Below the pieces are notes generated by a model. That model ran no database searches. It saw only the letters and a list, made by a program, of their open reading frames with translations, and was not told the origin of the DNA. A program made the translations under genes and the position numbers. From contig CASHTG010000015.1 in the NCBI GenBank assembly GCA_949357655.1, positions 3,906,001 to 3,970,000 on the forward strand: a DNA stretch of 64,000 bases, given 5' to 3'. Positions 48,755-60,087 of the stretch are shown piece after piece (the stretch's first letter is position 1; each line of letters starts with the position of its first letter). The DNA is from Parascedosporium putredinis (lineage: Eukaryota; Ascomycota; Sordariomycetes; Microascales; Microascaceae).

Positions 48755-49563
48755 CGAAATGATATATAGAGTATATAACTGTGCGCATGACGTGCTGTAG
48801 TGGTCTGTCGCGAAGGAGAGACCGAGAGACGAGGGAACCATAGTCTTCGAATAAAGACTCTATCCGTCACCCTGGTGTTCCCTCACTTTCGTGGTTCCTT
48901 GTGTCTTTTTATAGTTCCCGTCACCAGATCACCCTTTCTTTCCTCCCAATGAACGCAGGACAACAGGACAGAAGAGGGCAAAGAGTCGTTGTATTCATCT
49001 TGACAAGACGCCAGTCTACATGTACCTTTTCTCTGATAACGAAAAAGAAGAAACAACGCAAAGAGAAAGAAGAGGACAAGTATACATTGCATATATGTTT
49101 GGAAAACGAAACCAAAAAAGCCCCCAAATAAGAAAAAAAACATGCCGGGGTTTGGGCGCCCCTCTTCTCTCCTTTGTTTTATATACAGCGGTCGAGAGAA
49201 GATTCGTCATGACGCCCTTTTCTAGTTTTCCCCCAGGAAGACGAAAAAGATACAAGAGTGGAAAAACCCCTTTCTCCCCTCAGTAAACCCCCTTACAAGA
49301 TACAAAATACAAAAAAGAAAAACCTGTCCGGGGCATAAATGTTCGCGGGTGCCGCAGTTCTTGCGAGTCTCCGCCGGCCGCCGTCCAAGACAAAAACAAA
49401 ACCGGAGGCCCTCCCACATCCCCCGTTCCTCCGCACACCTTGACCCGGCCCTGTCTATCTATCCGTCTATGCTCGGGTGTCGTATATGCGCCCCCTTTCT
49501 CTTCGCCTGTACTATTTTCACGAGTCTTTTGTCTCTGTTCCTCTCTCTCTCTCTCGGGGTTTC
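48755..49563. other. Convergent BCP1/MDV1 3' intergenic region
   Basis: About 0.8 kb between the two facing genes with A- and T-rich segments suitable for 3' UTRs (for example the A run at 49132-49141). No gene seen. Confidence 0.55.
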
Positions 49564-52144
49564 TTAGCATGACCACACGCCAATCATGCCATCTTGCCTA
49601 CCCTCGACGAGATACCCATCTCGTAGCCTAACCCGCTCGACAATGGATGTCTTGCGCTGCTCCTCGGCAAAGGCGATGCCCGCGCCGCAATCCCACTGCC
49701 GGCCCTCGACCTTGTCGTAGATCTTGACCACATCCTCGCCCGCGGCGCTGGCGATGCGGCGGGCGTCAAACATGAGGCTCGTGACGGGGCTGTCGTACGC
49801 GTAGGCGTCGTGGATGACACCCGTGCGGAGATCCCAAATCTAAAGAATGGGGTGGACAAGAGGTTAGTGAAACGCAGGGTGGGAGGATAGTGGAGACGAG
49901 GGTAGGAAATTAAGGAAAAGAAGAAAGTACTCACCCGAATGCTACGATCCATGCTGCCCGTGACGAGGTGAACGTCGTCAAACTGCAAGCACGTAACGGG
50001 TCCCGTATGCCCAACCAGACTCCTGTGCACCTGACCGCTCCGGAGATCCCACAACCGGACCATGCCATCCGCCGTGCCGCACGCGAGCGCAGCGTCAAAC
50101 ACCTGGACGGCGCCGACAAAGTGGGCGGACCCGTTGGACCCGCGCGAGGTGTTGCGCCAGTTGCCGTCGGTGGTGCCGAGGCCAGCCGAGGCCTGGGCGG
50201 CGGCCCACATGACGTCGAGGGTCTGGACGCAGCGGCCCTTGTTGAGATCCCACTGGCGCAGCGTCTTGTCCGAGGAACCCGACACGAGGGTGTCGCCGCG
50301 GAAGTGCAGCGTCGTCACCTCGTCGAGATGGGCCTGGAGGGTGAAGAGCGGGCAGTCGGCCATGGTGCCGGCGGGGGTCAACGGGCTGGTCGTCGGGGTG
50401 GGCAAAAGCGATGCCGTCGTCTTCGTCTTCGTCGTCACCGCCGCCGAACCCGCTGCCATAAGGGTCGTAGTGGGCCTTGCTCAGGTCCCACAGACGAATG
50501 GTGGCGTCGACGGACCCGGTGGCGAGCAGGGTATCCTCGACCTGGAGGGTGCGGACCGAGGCGGTGTGGCCCTCGAGCATGCCGATGCAGCGGCCGGCGT
50601 TCAGGTCCCACACACGCACCGTGTCGTCCATGGCGGAAGAGACCATGGTGCCAAAGGGCGCGTCGAAGTCGATGGCGAGGACGGTGTCCTGGTGGGCGCG
50701 GATCTCGCGGATGCAGCTGCCAGCCTCGTGGTGCTCGTGGAGTATGGGCATGGATTTGCGACGGACGGATTTGAGGTTGGTGGGTCGTGTGGGCGTGGAT
50801 TGGTTGGAGGGTATCTTTTCGTAGATGGACTGTGTCATGAAGCCGACGTCCTCGGCATCTATTATCAAGCCGTCGTCATCGTCTAGGGGCTGCGGTTCGG
50901 GAGGCTGGTTTTCTTTGGCGAGGGCTTGTGCCTCTTCGAGACGAGCTTCTAGGTCGACAACTACACGTTCAAAGTTAGCCAAGGAGAGGGGCTCTGGTAG
51001 GAAGGAAGGGGGATGACGAGAAGAAAAACAGAGAGAGAGAGAGAGAGAGAAACGCACTGTCTTGCTCCAAGACGGCCTCGTCCTGCTCGAGGTTAGCCAG
51101 CCTGTCGAGCACCGTCCTCCTCATGCCCGTCAAGTTGGCCACCTTGTTATCAATGTCGCGGATCTCGCAGCTCGACATGTTTTTGCGAATCATGAGCAGG
51201 TGCAGCTCGTGCATCATGGAGGCCTTTTCGCGCTTGAGCTTGGACACGTTCTCGGGGAGGCGTCAATGTGCTCGACGTCGTCGAGGAGCTTGCGGCCGCG
51301 GGAGACGCGGCGCCTGTGCTTCTTGCCGTCGTCCGTCATGTCGGGGAAGGTGGCTTGGAAGCCCTGGAAGAGGGAGTACGAGTTCTCGACGTAGGGGACG
51401 TTGGCCAGCATGTCGTCGGACAGGGCGGCGAGGGCGCGGTGCTGGATCTCGTTGCGGGACAGCTTGGAGCGCACGAGCTCGGTCGGGGCGGTGCGGGCCA
51501 TGGAGAAGATGCCGCGCTGGACCTGGGGCTGCTGGAGCTGCTTGTGCACGGCAGCCATGGCATTGTGGTAGTGGTCGACGCGGGTGGGGTCGGCGGAGCC
51601 GGGCCCCATGAGGTGGCTCGCGGTGGTGGTGACTTTTCGGCCAAAGGTCTCGAGGCTCCGTGTCTGTCGTAGGGCGGGAAGGCGGCGGAAGGCGCGCGCG
51701 CGTGGGGTTAGCGGGTCATGGTCTTGAAGCAGGGCGAAGGACAAGGCCGACGTCATAAGGCAGGCGAGGACGGGGAGGGGAAGAGAGTAGGGAAAGAAAG
51801 GGAGAGCAAGAAAGCTAGGGTGATCGATAGAGAGGTGGTGAGGAAAGAAGAGAAACCACAATGGTGCTAGAGAGGGCCAAGGAAGGGGGCCAAGGGGGCA
51901 AAAAAGAGGACCCGAAAATTCGAGCCAAGGGTGGGGCGGCGAGGAGACAGATGAGAAAGGGATGCAGAGGAGCTGAATAGACAGAAAAAAATAACAAGGG
52001 CTAAACAAAGAAGGATCTCTTGATCGAGGTCACGAGAAGAGAAGCCAGCCTTAGTCTTGGGGGTCTCAAACATACCGAGATCAGCGAGGACTCGTCCTCG
52101 GCAAAGGACTCGTCATAGTCATGCTCGTGACCTTCGTTCGCCAT
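49564..52144 (-). CDS. MDV1: Mdv1-type mitochondrial division WD40 protein
   Basis: Mdv1 (with paralogue Caf4 in yeast) bridges the outer-membrane receptor Fis1 and the dynamin Dnm1 to drive mitochondrial and peroxisomal fission. Start ATG 52144 ([20 protein letters not shown]). Intron 1 is 51664-52075 (412 bp, GTATGT...CAG). Then come the Fis1-binding-type region ([54 protein letters not shown]) and a coiled coil ([19 protein letters not shown] through [15 protein letters not shown]). Introns 2 and 3 are 50961-51057 and 49840-49934. The C-terminal propeller shows repeats ending [56 protein letters not shown] and DGMIGVWSC. Three bases are missing (one at 51254-51257, two at 50373-50377); restored length is 659 aa, as expected for filamentous fungi. 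Confidence 0.93.
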
Positions 52145-55100
52145 GCGCACGATGGAGGCCGAAGGGGGCCAAGACCTCACGACCACGGAGCAAATTCGGA
52201 GCTATCGAGCAAAGAAAAAAATAGACCTCGATAGCCAACGGAAAGGAAAGAGGGAGAAAATAGAGAAACCCCAGAAATATCAGTCGTCAACGAGGGGATG
52301 GGGTTATGGGAAACGGGCCGTGTCGAGAGGGTAAAAAAGGAAGCCGGGCCCCTCCCTTGGTGGTCGTCGGGTGTTTATCGGGGCGAGGCAGGCGGGCGAG
52401 GGGAAGGGAGCGTCTGCGGGACGCGTGCGCAAGGCGGCTCGGATTTTTGTAGATCCAATAAAGAATCTTAATTCTTTTAGGCCGGTCCTGTTGATATATC
52501 GTCGGCTTCCTCGAAAATATCGGGGATGATGGTGAGAAGGTCGGTGTTTGGAGCGCGACTCGAGGTCATGGATCGCGGTGGCAAGGCCCACGTGAGGAAG
52601 ACAGACACAGTCTCGTCCCGAGGTGTTGGTGATGCGCAGAGTTGGTCGGACAAAAGCTTGTTTTGTTTTCCCCGGCGGTTCGAGCTCGATTGATGGATGG
52701 ATTGATTGTGGTGAGAATGCTTTGAAACCGCTTCGAGGATAGACGTGAGGGGCGATGGAGAGAATCTCGGTCGTGAGAGCAAAGAAGAGAGAGAGAGAGA
52801 AGGGGGGTGCTGTTGAAATGGAGGAGAGCTGCTCAGCTCCAGAAACTCGAGGTTGCTCTCTCGCTCTCTTTGGGGGAGTTGAGAGTTGGTGTCGTCAGGA
52901 CTTGGGACTTGGCTTGACGGGGTCAATATTTTGTCCAGGTTTCCAAGGTTGCAGCTTCTGAGGAAGCGATCGGATGTCAATGCACGCACAATTCAGCACG
53001 TTGTGTACCTGTGGGGTCCCGTCATTGCACTTGAATTGGCTTGGGACAGACATGGATTGATGGAGCATAGCAAGCATGTGCAGCATTGAAGAAATATGCA
53101 CTGTACTCTTTGTTATTCAATGTTCCTCGTGCGCTGGTTCAACCTCGGGCAGAGAGAAGAGAGCTCAATTCCACATCCAGTCCAAGCTCAGAGCAGAGAG
53201 AGGACAGTACCTCCGTCTCCATGTTCCAGGAACTTGAAGCTTGGTGCAAGCGCAAGCAGCTTGTCCATCTGTCCATTCATGGATGTATTTACCATGATTG
53301 ATCAATCCATCGTCAATTGATCCCTACGCTGTCACGTCCTGGCACGTCCTGGCACGTCCGGCACGTCTTGCACGTCCCGACAGGAGCACTTCACATGAAA
53401 TTTGCCCTTTAATGCGCTTGAAATTGGCGCCCGGCGACCGGTAGTTGCCCCACTCTTGCGTGTTCACATTTTTAAGGAGATGCATTGATCCATCGGTGGA
53501 TCTTTTCCAAGTCAACAAGACACGGCGAAAAGGGAGACAAAGAAAGAGACTACGCGCATACGGCATCCGTATTAGGCCGGGGGTCGAAAGAAAAGAGAGA
53601 GACTGCAACGAGAGACTGCAACGAGAGCGTCATGGAGCTCCTGACAGCTTCTTGAAGCGCATGCCAGGGCGGGCTGATCAACACCGATCAATTAGATTCT
53701 CCCAGCCCTGTCCTTTTGGGGTTGCACAGCACGATGGCCCCCGACGCCCACTCCCACTCCTTGATCCGATTCGCAGGAAGGAGGGGGAGAAGAAGATGAA
53801 CGTTGAAGGAAGGCAAAGTCACAGCGGCGACCCCGGGCGTAAAACGGACCGGAGAGGACGGCGACTGGCAACTTGATGCGTTTGGCTGGGTTGGGCTGAA
53901 ACAACGTCCAGGCCAATATCCCGTGTTTTATGCAACCGCCGTTTTCTACAAAGAGTAATTTGAAGGAACATTGAATGGCCCGGAGCGGGAAAGACGAAGA
54001 AAAGAAAATGTAACCTCAAAGGGAAGAGGGAAGAAGATAAAAACCTGCCGTTTACGTGGGCATGATGATAAAGCTCTCACTCGCGTCGTGCCGGTCCGAT
54101 GGGAGAAGAGGACGCCCTACCACTGATTTCCAGGGCTAAGCGAGCGGAAACAAAACTCTCGTCTTTTTTCGTTTAACGCTAGGTTAGTCAGTCGGCAAGT
54201 TGAGAGGGAGACAGAAACAGACATGCACATGCACAAGCGACGAAGCGCAGAGACAAGCACGACTCTCATCCGCCAATATTTTGCCGCGATGTCCGGTCCT
54301 CGGAGCAACCGCCACCTTTGAAGCTTGGGAGCACATTCGGGATTGACGAGACCACACGCACACAAACCCACCCTGAAGAACACAGAACTGCAAATAAAAT
54401 ATTTTAGGAAAAAGAAAAAAAAAGAAGAAACAGAGCCTTTCTCTCCAGGAAGATGCATCAATTGGCCTTGGACCTCGCTCCACGTCTTTGTCAATAGTGG
54501 GCGTTCCTCTCCCTCCAAATATTGTCTGCTTGTCTGCGTCATCGGTCTCGGACCAATTAGAGCAAGAGTCACGAATGACCAAAAGAGGAAGGGAGAAGAG
54601 AAGCGCAGAAGTTCAGAGCCAAGAAAGAAAAAGAAAAGAAAAAAGGGTAAAAAAAAAAGGAAAAAGGAAAAAGAGGGTGCTGCTCGGCTAGCGCAGAGCG
54701 TTCAGCTACTTGGTGCGTGGGTGTGTGTGCCCCTCCCCTCCTCGAAAACCCAATTGCTCATTGCTCATCCTGCTTCATATGTAGTGGACTGCCCGTCCTC
54801 CTACTGCACCTCCCCCACTCTCCACCGTCCCGAGATTCCCTATCGATTTAAACCTCGCCCAGATATCAAAATCCTCCTCCCTCCTCAAGTCCTCTCCCCG
54901 CAACTCCATCCCGGCTCTTCAAGGCACCCGGACCAGTCCTACCGTAGCGGCCCCACGTCCGTGAAACCCTCCCTAAGCTCCCGGGCCCTTTGATATATAT
55001 ACATATATATATATACATTCCCGTTAAACAAACCCCGCGTCCCGGCCTTCTTTCACCGTTCCAACCCCCAAGTCCCGGAAATCTCGTTTTTCTTTTTAAA

Positions 55101-55223
55101 CGGGGCCCGATATATGAACCAATTGGCCTCCTCTCTCCGCTGCCTCCCTCGCGCCGGCCCCGCGCATGGTCTCCCCTCCCTTTCCTCCACCACCACTTTG
55201 CCTCCTCGCTCGCCGTCGAATCC
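52145..55223. other. Divergent MDV1/ARO7 intergenic region
   Basis: About 3.1 kb between the start codons of MDV1 (-) and the chorismate mutase gene (+). It must hold both promoters. It contains a cluster of CACGTC hexamers (53333-53376), GA-rich microsatellite near 52785-52800, and a TA-rich run at 54991-55016 that could include the ARO7 TATA region. No gene recognised. Confidence 0.5.
53333..53376. promoter_or_regulatory. Five phased CACGTC hexamers
   Basis: CACGTC occurs at 53333, 53343, 53353, 53362 and 53371, that is every 9-10 bp, close to one DNA helical turn. The hexamer contains the ACGT core recognised by many bZIP and bHLH factors. It lies about 1.2 kb from MDV1 and 1.85 kb from the chorismate mutase start. 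It could equally be a degenerate minisatellite. Confidence 0.4.
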
Positions 55224-56088
55224 ATGGACTCGGTCATTGATCTCTCCGATGCCTCCAAGGCTCTGGACCTGGCCCGCATCCGCGCCCAGCTAATGTAAAA
55301 ACCGTCCCCCTCCTCCTCCTCCTCTACCCCCAAAGTGAAACAAACAAAGATCCCCGACTAACACCCCAGCCCAAAACCAGCCGCCTCGAAGACACCATCA
55401 TCATGACCCTCATCGAACGCGTCCAATTCCCCTCAACCGCACAATCTACACCCCCAGCGCCATCGACATCCCCGGCTCCTCCCTCTCCTTCATGGACTGG
55501 TACCTCCGCGAGCAGGAGCGCGTCCAGTCCCGCATCCGCCGCTACGAGTCCCCGACGAGTACCCCTTTTTCCCGACGCCCTCGAAGCCCCCATCCTCCCC
55601 CGTCCGCTACCCCCATCCTCCACCCCAACGACGTCAACGTCAACGACAAGATCAAGTCCTTCTACACCGACCGCTTCCTCCCCGCCGTCTGCCACCGCCG
55701 CGACGACCGCGGACCTTCCTCGGAAAACTACGGCTCCACCGCCACCTGCGACATCGCCTGCCTCCAGGCCATCTCCCGCCGCATCCACTTTGGCAAGTTT
55801 GTCGCCGAGGCCAAGTTCCGCCTCGAGGAGGAAAAGTACTCGGCCTACATCCGCGCCCGCGACGCCGACGCCATCGGCGAGTCCATCGTCAACAAGGCCG
55901 TCGAGGTCCAGGTCCTCGCCCGTCTACGCACCAAGGCCCAGAACTACGGCAAGGACCCCGTCGCCAACAACGATACCCAGAGCCTCCCCAAGATCGATGT
56001 CGACGCCGTCGTCGCCATGTACGAGGACTTTGTCATACCCCTTACCAAGGAAGTCGAGGTCGATTACCTCTTGCAAAGGCTGGAATAG
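55224..56088 (+). CDS. ARO7: Chorismate mutase
   Basis: Converts chorismate to prephenate, the first committed step towards phenylalanine and tyrosine; fungal enzymes are dimeric AroQ-type, feedback-inhibited by tyrosine and activated by tryptophan. Start ATG 55224 (MDSVIDLSDASKALDLARIR). Intron 55295-55380 (86 bp, GTAAAA...CAG with CTAAC branch site at 55367-55371). After the intron: RLEDTIIMTLIERVQF, SLSFMDWYLREQERVQSRIR, RYESP, HPNDVNVNDKIKSFYTDRFL, ENYGSTATCDIACLQAISRR, IHFGKFVAEAKFR, DADAIGESIVNKAVEVQVLA and the tail VVAMYEDFVIPLTKEVEVDY. Catalytic and allosteric segments of the yeast family are present. Four C residues are missing (near 55430, 55551-55554, 55597-55601, 55610-55614); restored length is 260 aa, as in yeast Aro7 (about 256). 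Confidence 0.96.
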
Positions 56089-56796
56089 AGCCAAACGCCC
56101 CGGTCGCTTTCCCCGCCAATCCCCTCACCTAGGAGAGGGGCGAGCACACGTACAGGGCTCTTCTTTCTTGCACTTTTACCTTGACTTTCCTAGTGTCCAT
56201 GGTGATTCGTGTTCGGGGTGGGGTCTGAGTCCTTGGGTATGGCACGCACATCTTCCGTCTTCCCGCCTTGACGGAGAGGAGGGACAATTGAGTTACTTTT
56301 TTGGTTTTCTTGGTTTTTTCTTAGTAGATATTAGAAAGTAGACACACATTGGTAGATTTAGCAAGTTGAATACACACAAAAAAGCCACAGCTGCTAGATG
56401 TCGCGGACGGGCAACGTCTCAAGCCCACGGTACTGGACCTAGATGAATTCGATTGAAACCCCCATGGAGAGAGAAGACGAGGAAGAAGTCTACATGTGGT
56501 TGAACCTATGGTGGTTTGTATCTTATTGAGCAAATTAATACGTACTATGTATATTTGTAGTGAATATAGACATTTATAAATATATATATATCTCTCTCTA
56601 TATGCTCTGGGGGAAAAACAAAGAATATTAGTATAAAGAAAAAGAACCCCTTGATCCTTACAGCTCCCTTGTAAATGTATATATATGTCCAGTTCGGACT
56701 TCTTGATCATCACCCGTCCTTTTTTTTTTGGGTTATTTTCTCCCTTTTTCCTTCATCTCCCCTCTCTCAGCTCTCACTCTCCCTCCCTGTCCTGCA
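56089..56796. other. Convergent ARO7/MFS 3' intergenic region
   Basis: About 0.7 kb, AT-rich in its second half with ATATAT runs (56577-56590 and 56677-56686). Likely the two 3' UTRs. No gene seen. Confidence 0.55.
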
Positions 56797-59700
56797 CTAG
56801 TGGTGCTGTCGACCCCGATGGAAAACCCGGCCCATGATCCCATGCTTCTCCCGCACCGGTGGCATCTCCGTCGGTCCTTCGGCCATAATGATTGACATTT
56901 GTTCCGGGCTCGAGGAGCTCGGCGCCCTTGGGTGCCCTTCCCCGCCGGGGCCGCCGCCAGGCCCACCAGGCTGACCAAGTGCGCCCTGTCCACCCTGACC
57001 TCCTGGCCCACCCGGTCCCTTGGGTCCGCCGGGACCGCCGCCTAGGCCCCTCCGGGCCCCTTCTTGATACTCTTCCACTGCATGCACAGCGCGCAGAGGA
57101 AAGTGGCAATCGCCAACCCCATACCCGTCAGGAAAACCCTGGTGCACGCAAAATTGTACGCCTCCACCACCAGCGGCACAAATCGCTCGTCCACCCGATC
57201 CAGCAGTTCCGTCGCGCCGCTCTCCACCACCAAGTGCCCGCCGCCCTCGCCGTCTCCGAGGCCCGGAATGCCCGCCAGCCGGCTCGTCAGAATGTTGTTG
57301 AGGATGGACTGTCCTACCGACACGAAGACGGCGGCGCCCAGTTGCTGCGAGAAGAAGCTGATGGCGATGCCTGTCGACACGTCCTCGGGCGGGAATACGG
57401 TCTGCACCGCTAGGTTCACCGTCTGCATGCCGAACCCGAGACCGAAACCTGTCAAAAACTGGTACGCGATCCACCGAGACGACGGCGTGTTAGGCGTGAA
57501 CGTCGACAGCAAGCCCTCGCCAATTGCCATGATGGCTGGGCAGAGCATCATAGACGGCACGTAGTACCCGAGCTTCTGCGTACCGATTCCGGAAATCACT
57601 GAGGATACCACGATCGAGAGGACCAGAGGAATGGTGTAGATGCCCGATTTCACAGGATCCACGCGAAGGACGGCCTGGACTATAAAGAGAAAGAAAGCCG
57701 ACGAGGGCGCAGGGTTAGTTTTACACGATACACCTTTCTCTTCCTCGGAGTGTCCAAGGGTAAGTAGGGAGAAGAAAGAAAAAAAAAACTTACACCACAA
57801 GGGCACATAATAGATTGCCATCATCATGGCGCCAGAGAGGAAGATCATGAAACCCGCACCCGCCAACATGGATCTCTGCCGGATGATGCGCAGCGGCACC
57901 GTCGCCGTGTCTGGCATAAGTACCTGCACGGCCGCGAAGCCGATGAACATGACGCCAAAGACGACAAACAGCGCCACCACACGCGCGTCGTTCCACGGGT
58001 ACGTCGCGCCACCCCACTGCAGCGCCAGCAGGAGCGCTACGATGGACGGGAGGAAGAAGAAGGTGCCGAGCGGATCGAGCCGCAGGATGTGCTGCTTCAG
58101 CGTCGCGGGCGGCCGTGGCTGGTGGGGTACGTCGAGGAACAAGAAGAGGGCTATGAGCGCCGCCCCGCCGATGGGAAGGTTGATCCAGAAGCACCACCTG
58201 CCATTTCCAACGTGAGCTACTTGCTACATTTATCCCCGCCATCCTCGAGGACGGTTGCGAGTGCAGGGTAAGGGTTGGGGTGGGGTGGGGAATGCTCTTA
58301 CCTCCAGCTTAGGTTGCTCGTGAATCCTCCACCGACGAGAGGTCCGATCACTGACGAGAAGCCAAAAACCATGCCAAAGATTGCTACAGAAAGAAAAAGG
58401 GAACAGATCAGTTAGCTGGGACTTGCCAGTTTCCTCACCCTCCTTATACCCCATCCTTAAGAAAAGAAAAGAAAGAAAGAAAGAAGGCAACTCACATTGG
58501 AAGATAGGCCGTTTGGGGAGGGGAATCATCGGGATCATAATCATCATCGACCCAGAAAAGATACCTGCGGATCCGAACCCAGCGATGGCACGTCCCGTAA
58601 TGAAGACTGCCGACGTCGGTGCCGCCGCGCAAATGATGGAACCAATCTCAAAGATCACGATGACGATAAGGTACGTCCTGCGAGCGATAGAGTTAGACCT
58701 GTGGACACGCGGACCTCACGAGGAGGTAGGGCGCAGAAAAGAAAAAGAAAAAAGTAAAAGGCTCCGGGAGAGGTAAGGAGAGGTACGAAGGCCTACCATT
58801 TGATGTTGTAAAATTTAAAGATACGACCAAACAGCAACTGCGATGCCGCCGTGGTCAGCATATAAGCCGAGCCGTACCAACCGATATCTCCCAAACTCCG
58901 GAAATCGTCAGTGATGCGGGGAATCGCCGTGGCAATGATTGTCCGGTCGATGGCGACGAGGAAGATGGCCAAAAAGTTGGAAATCATAATCAGCCAGAAC
59001 CGCAGGCTCTTGGGCTGAAAGTTCTTCTCCGGGTCCCCAAAGGGGCCGTGACCGCCGCCGGGCGGGCCCCAGGCGTCCCGGCTACGGGGAGTCGCCCGTC
59101 CGCCCGGCGCCGGCCCCGCGAAGGGTCTCGGTATAGGCTTCGTTATTTTCACCGGGGACATCCTTGACGATGCTGCCGTCCCGTTGGGAAGAAGAGGGCG
59201 TGTAGGTGCCGTCTTTGCTAAAGACGGCCCCGCTTACCGACAGGTCGAGGTCGGAGCGCGAGTTGCCCACGTCGGCTAGGTTCTCCATCGCCACGTCGAA
59301 GCTGTTGGGATACCGAGCGGAATGGCTCGAACCCTGCCGCCTCTCGAGCCGTCTGGGATTCCTGGTGGGAGCCGTCAACGGGGGAGGGGTCTGACGGGGG
59401 CGCTTGCGAGGGAGGATGACCGGGTGCGCACGTTCCTGGTGGGCGCCGAGTTCTTGCGGCGGGGTCGTTCGTCCGCGGGGTCGGGGGCAGCGGCTTGTGC
59501 TCGAGATAGTACCTTTTATCGTAAGGCTCCGAGTCACTCCAGGAGCCGTCGTGATCTCGAGGGTAGTAAGGGGCTTGATAGTATGGTTGAAGTTGCTGCG
59601 GCTCTGGCGGCCGTTCTGGTTCGGCCTCCGGTTGGGCTTGAGGCAAGGCCTGGGCCAGGTTTGGAGGAACGTACGCCTGGTACTGAGGCTTCTGCTGTTG

Positions 59701-59886
59701 TTGTCGTCGCTGCTGCCGCCGGTGGAAGGATAACTGACGGTTCTGTTGCTGTAGTTGTATAGACTGCTGCTGCTGCTGCTGCTGTTGCTGCTGTTGCTGC
59801 TGTTGCGGTTGCTGTTGCTGTTGCTGTTGCTGTTGCGGTTGCGGTTGATGTTGCTGATGTTGTTGGTACTGGTGAGGGTGTTGTTC

Positions 59887-59918
<32 letters not shown>

Positions 59919-60087
59919 GGAAGAAGGGATCCTCAGCTTGGCCTCGCTGGTGGTAATTGTGTAAAGAGGGAACTTCCTGCACCGAGTCATAGTAATTGCG
60001 AGATGACACGGTGATGTCAGAGACGGAGTGGGCAGGCGAGTGGCCCGTCGTCGGGGAGTCGCCTCCCCACTGCGTTTGCCGTGGCAT
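56797..60087 (-). CDS. MFS multidrug-type transporter (DHA2-like) with Gln-rich N-terminus
   Basis: A proton-coupled major facilitator of the 14-helix DHA2 type, probably an exporter of toxic or secondary metabolites at the plasma membrane; substrate unknown. Start ATG 60087 ([20 protein letters not shown]). The first roughly 330 residues are hydrophilic with a long Gln/His tract (59763-59925). Helix 1 begins [20 protein letters not shown], followed by [14 protein letters not shown] and [20 protein letters not shown]. Antiporter motif C is visible in [20 protein letters not shown], then [20 protein letters not shown]. The C-terminal half includes [20 protein letters not shown] and [21 protein letters not shown] Gly/Pro-rich tail ends [17 protein letters not shown]. 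Introns: 58678-58796, 58384-58495, 58198-58301 and 57680-57793. Five bases are missing (near 59462, 59388, two near 59090, 57058); restored length is 948 aa, long for the family because of both tails. Confidence 0.88.
59763..59925. repeat. CAG/CAA (polyglutamine) tract inside the MFS gene
   Basis: Near-continuous CTG/TTG triplets on the plus strand, that is CAG/CAA Gln codons on the minus strand, interrupted by His and Pro codons. The tract encodes a Gln-rich segment of roughly 55 residues in the cytosolic N-terminus. Replication slippage and assembly collapse are both likely, so its length is uncertain. Confidence 0.9.

Noticed and set aside
52477..52989. A 170-codon minus-strand open frame upstream of MDV1.
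   Set aside because: It lacks an ATG until near its end and consists largely of Ser/Pro-rich translation of a GA-repeat region; more likely leader or promoter DNA.
59755..59964. A leucine-rich plus-strand open frame.
   Set aside because: It is the antisense reading of the CAG/CAA polyglutamine tract of the MFS gene.
13626..60087. Reading the multiple frameshifts as a cluster of pseudogenes or programmed frameshifts.
   Set aside because: The breaks are all losses in homopolymers, occur in all nine genes including ones essential in yeast, and frame-restored proteins have normal family lengths. Sequence error explains this more simply.
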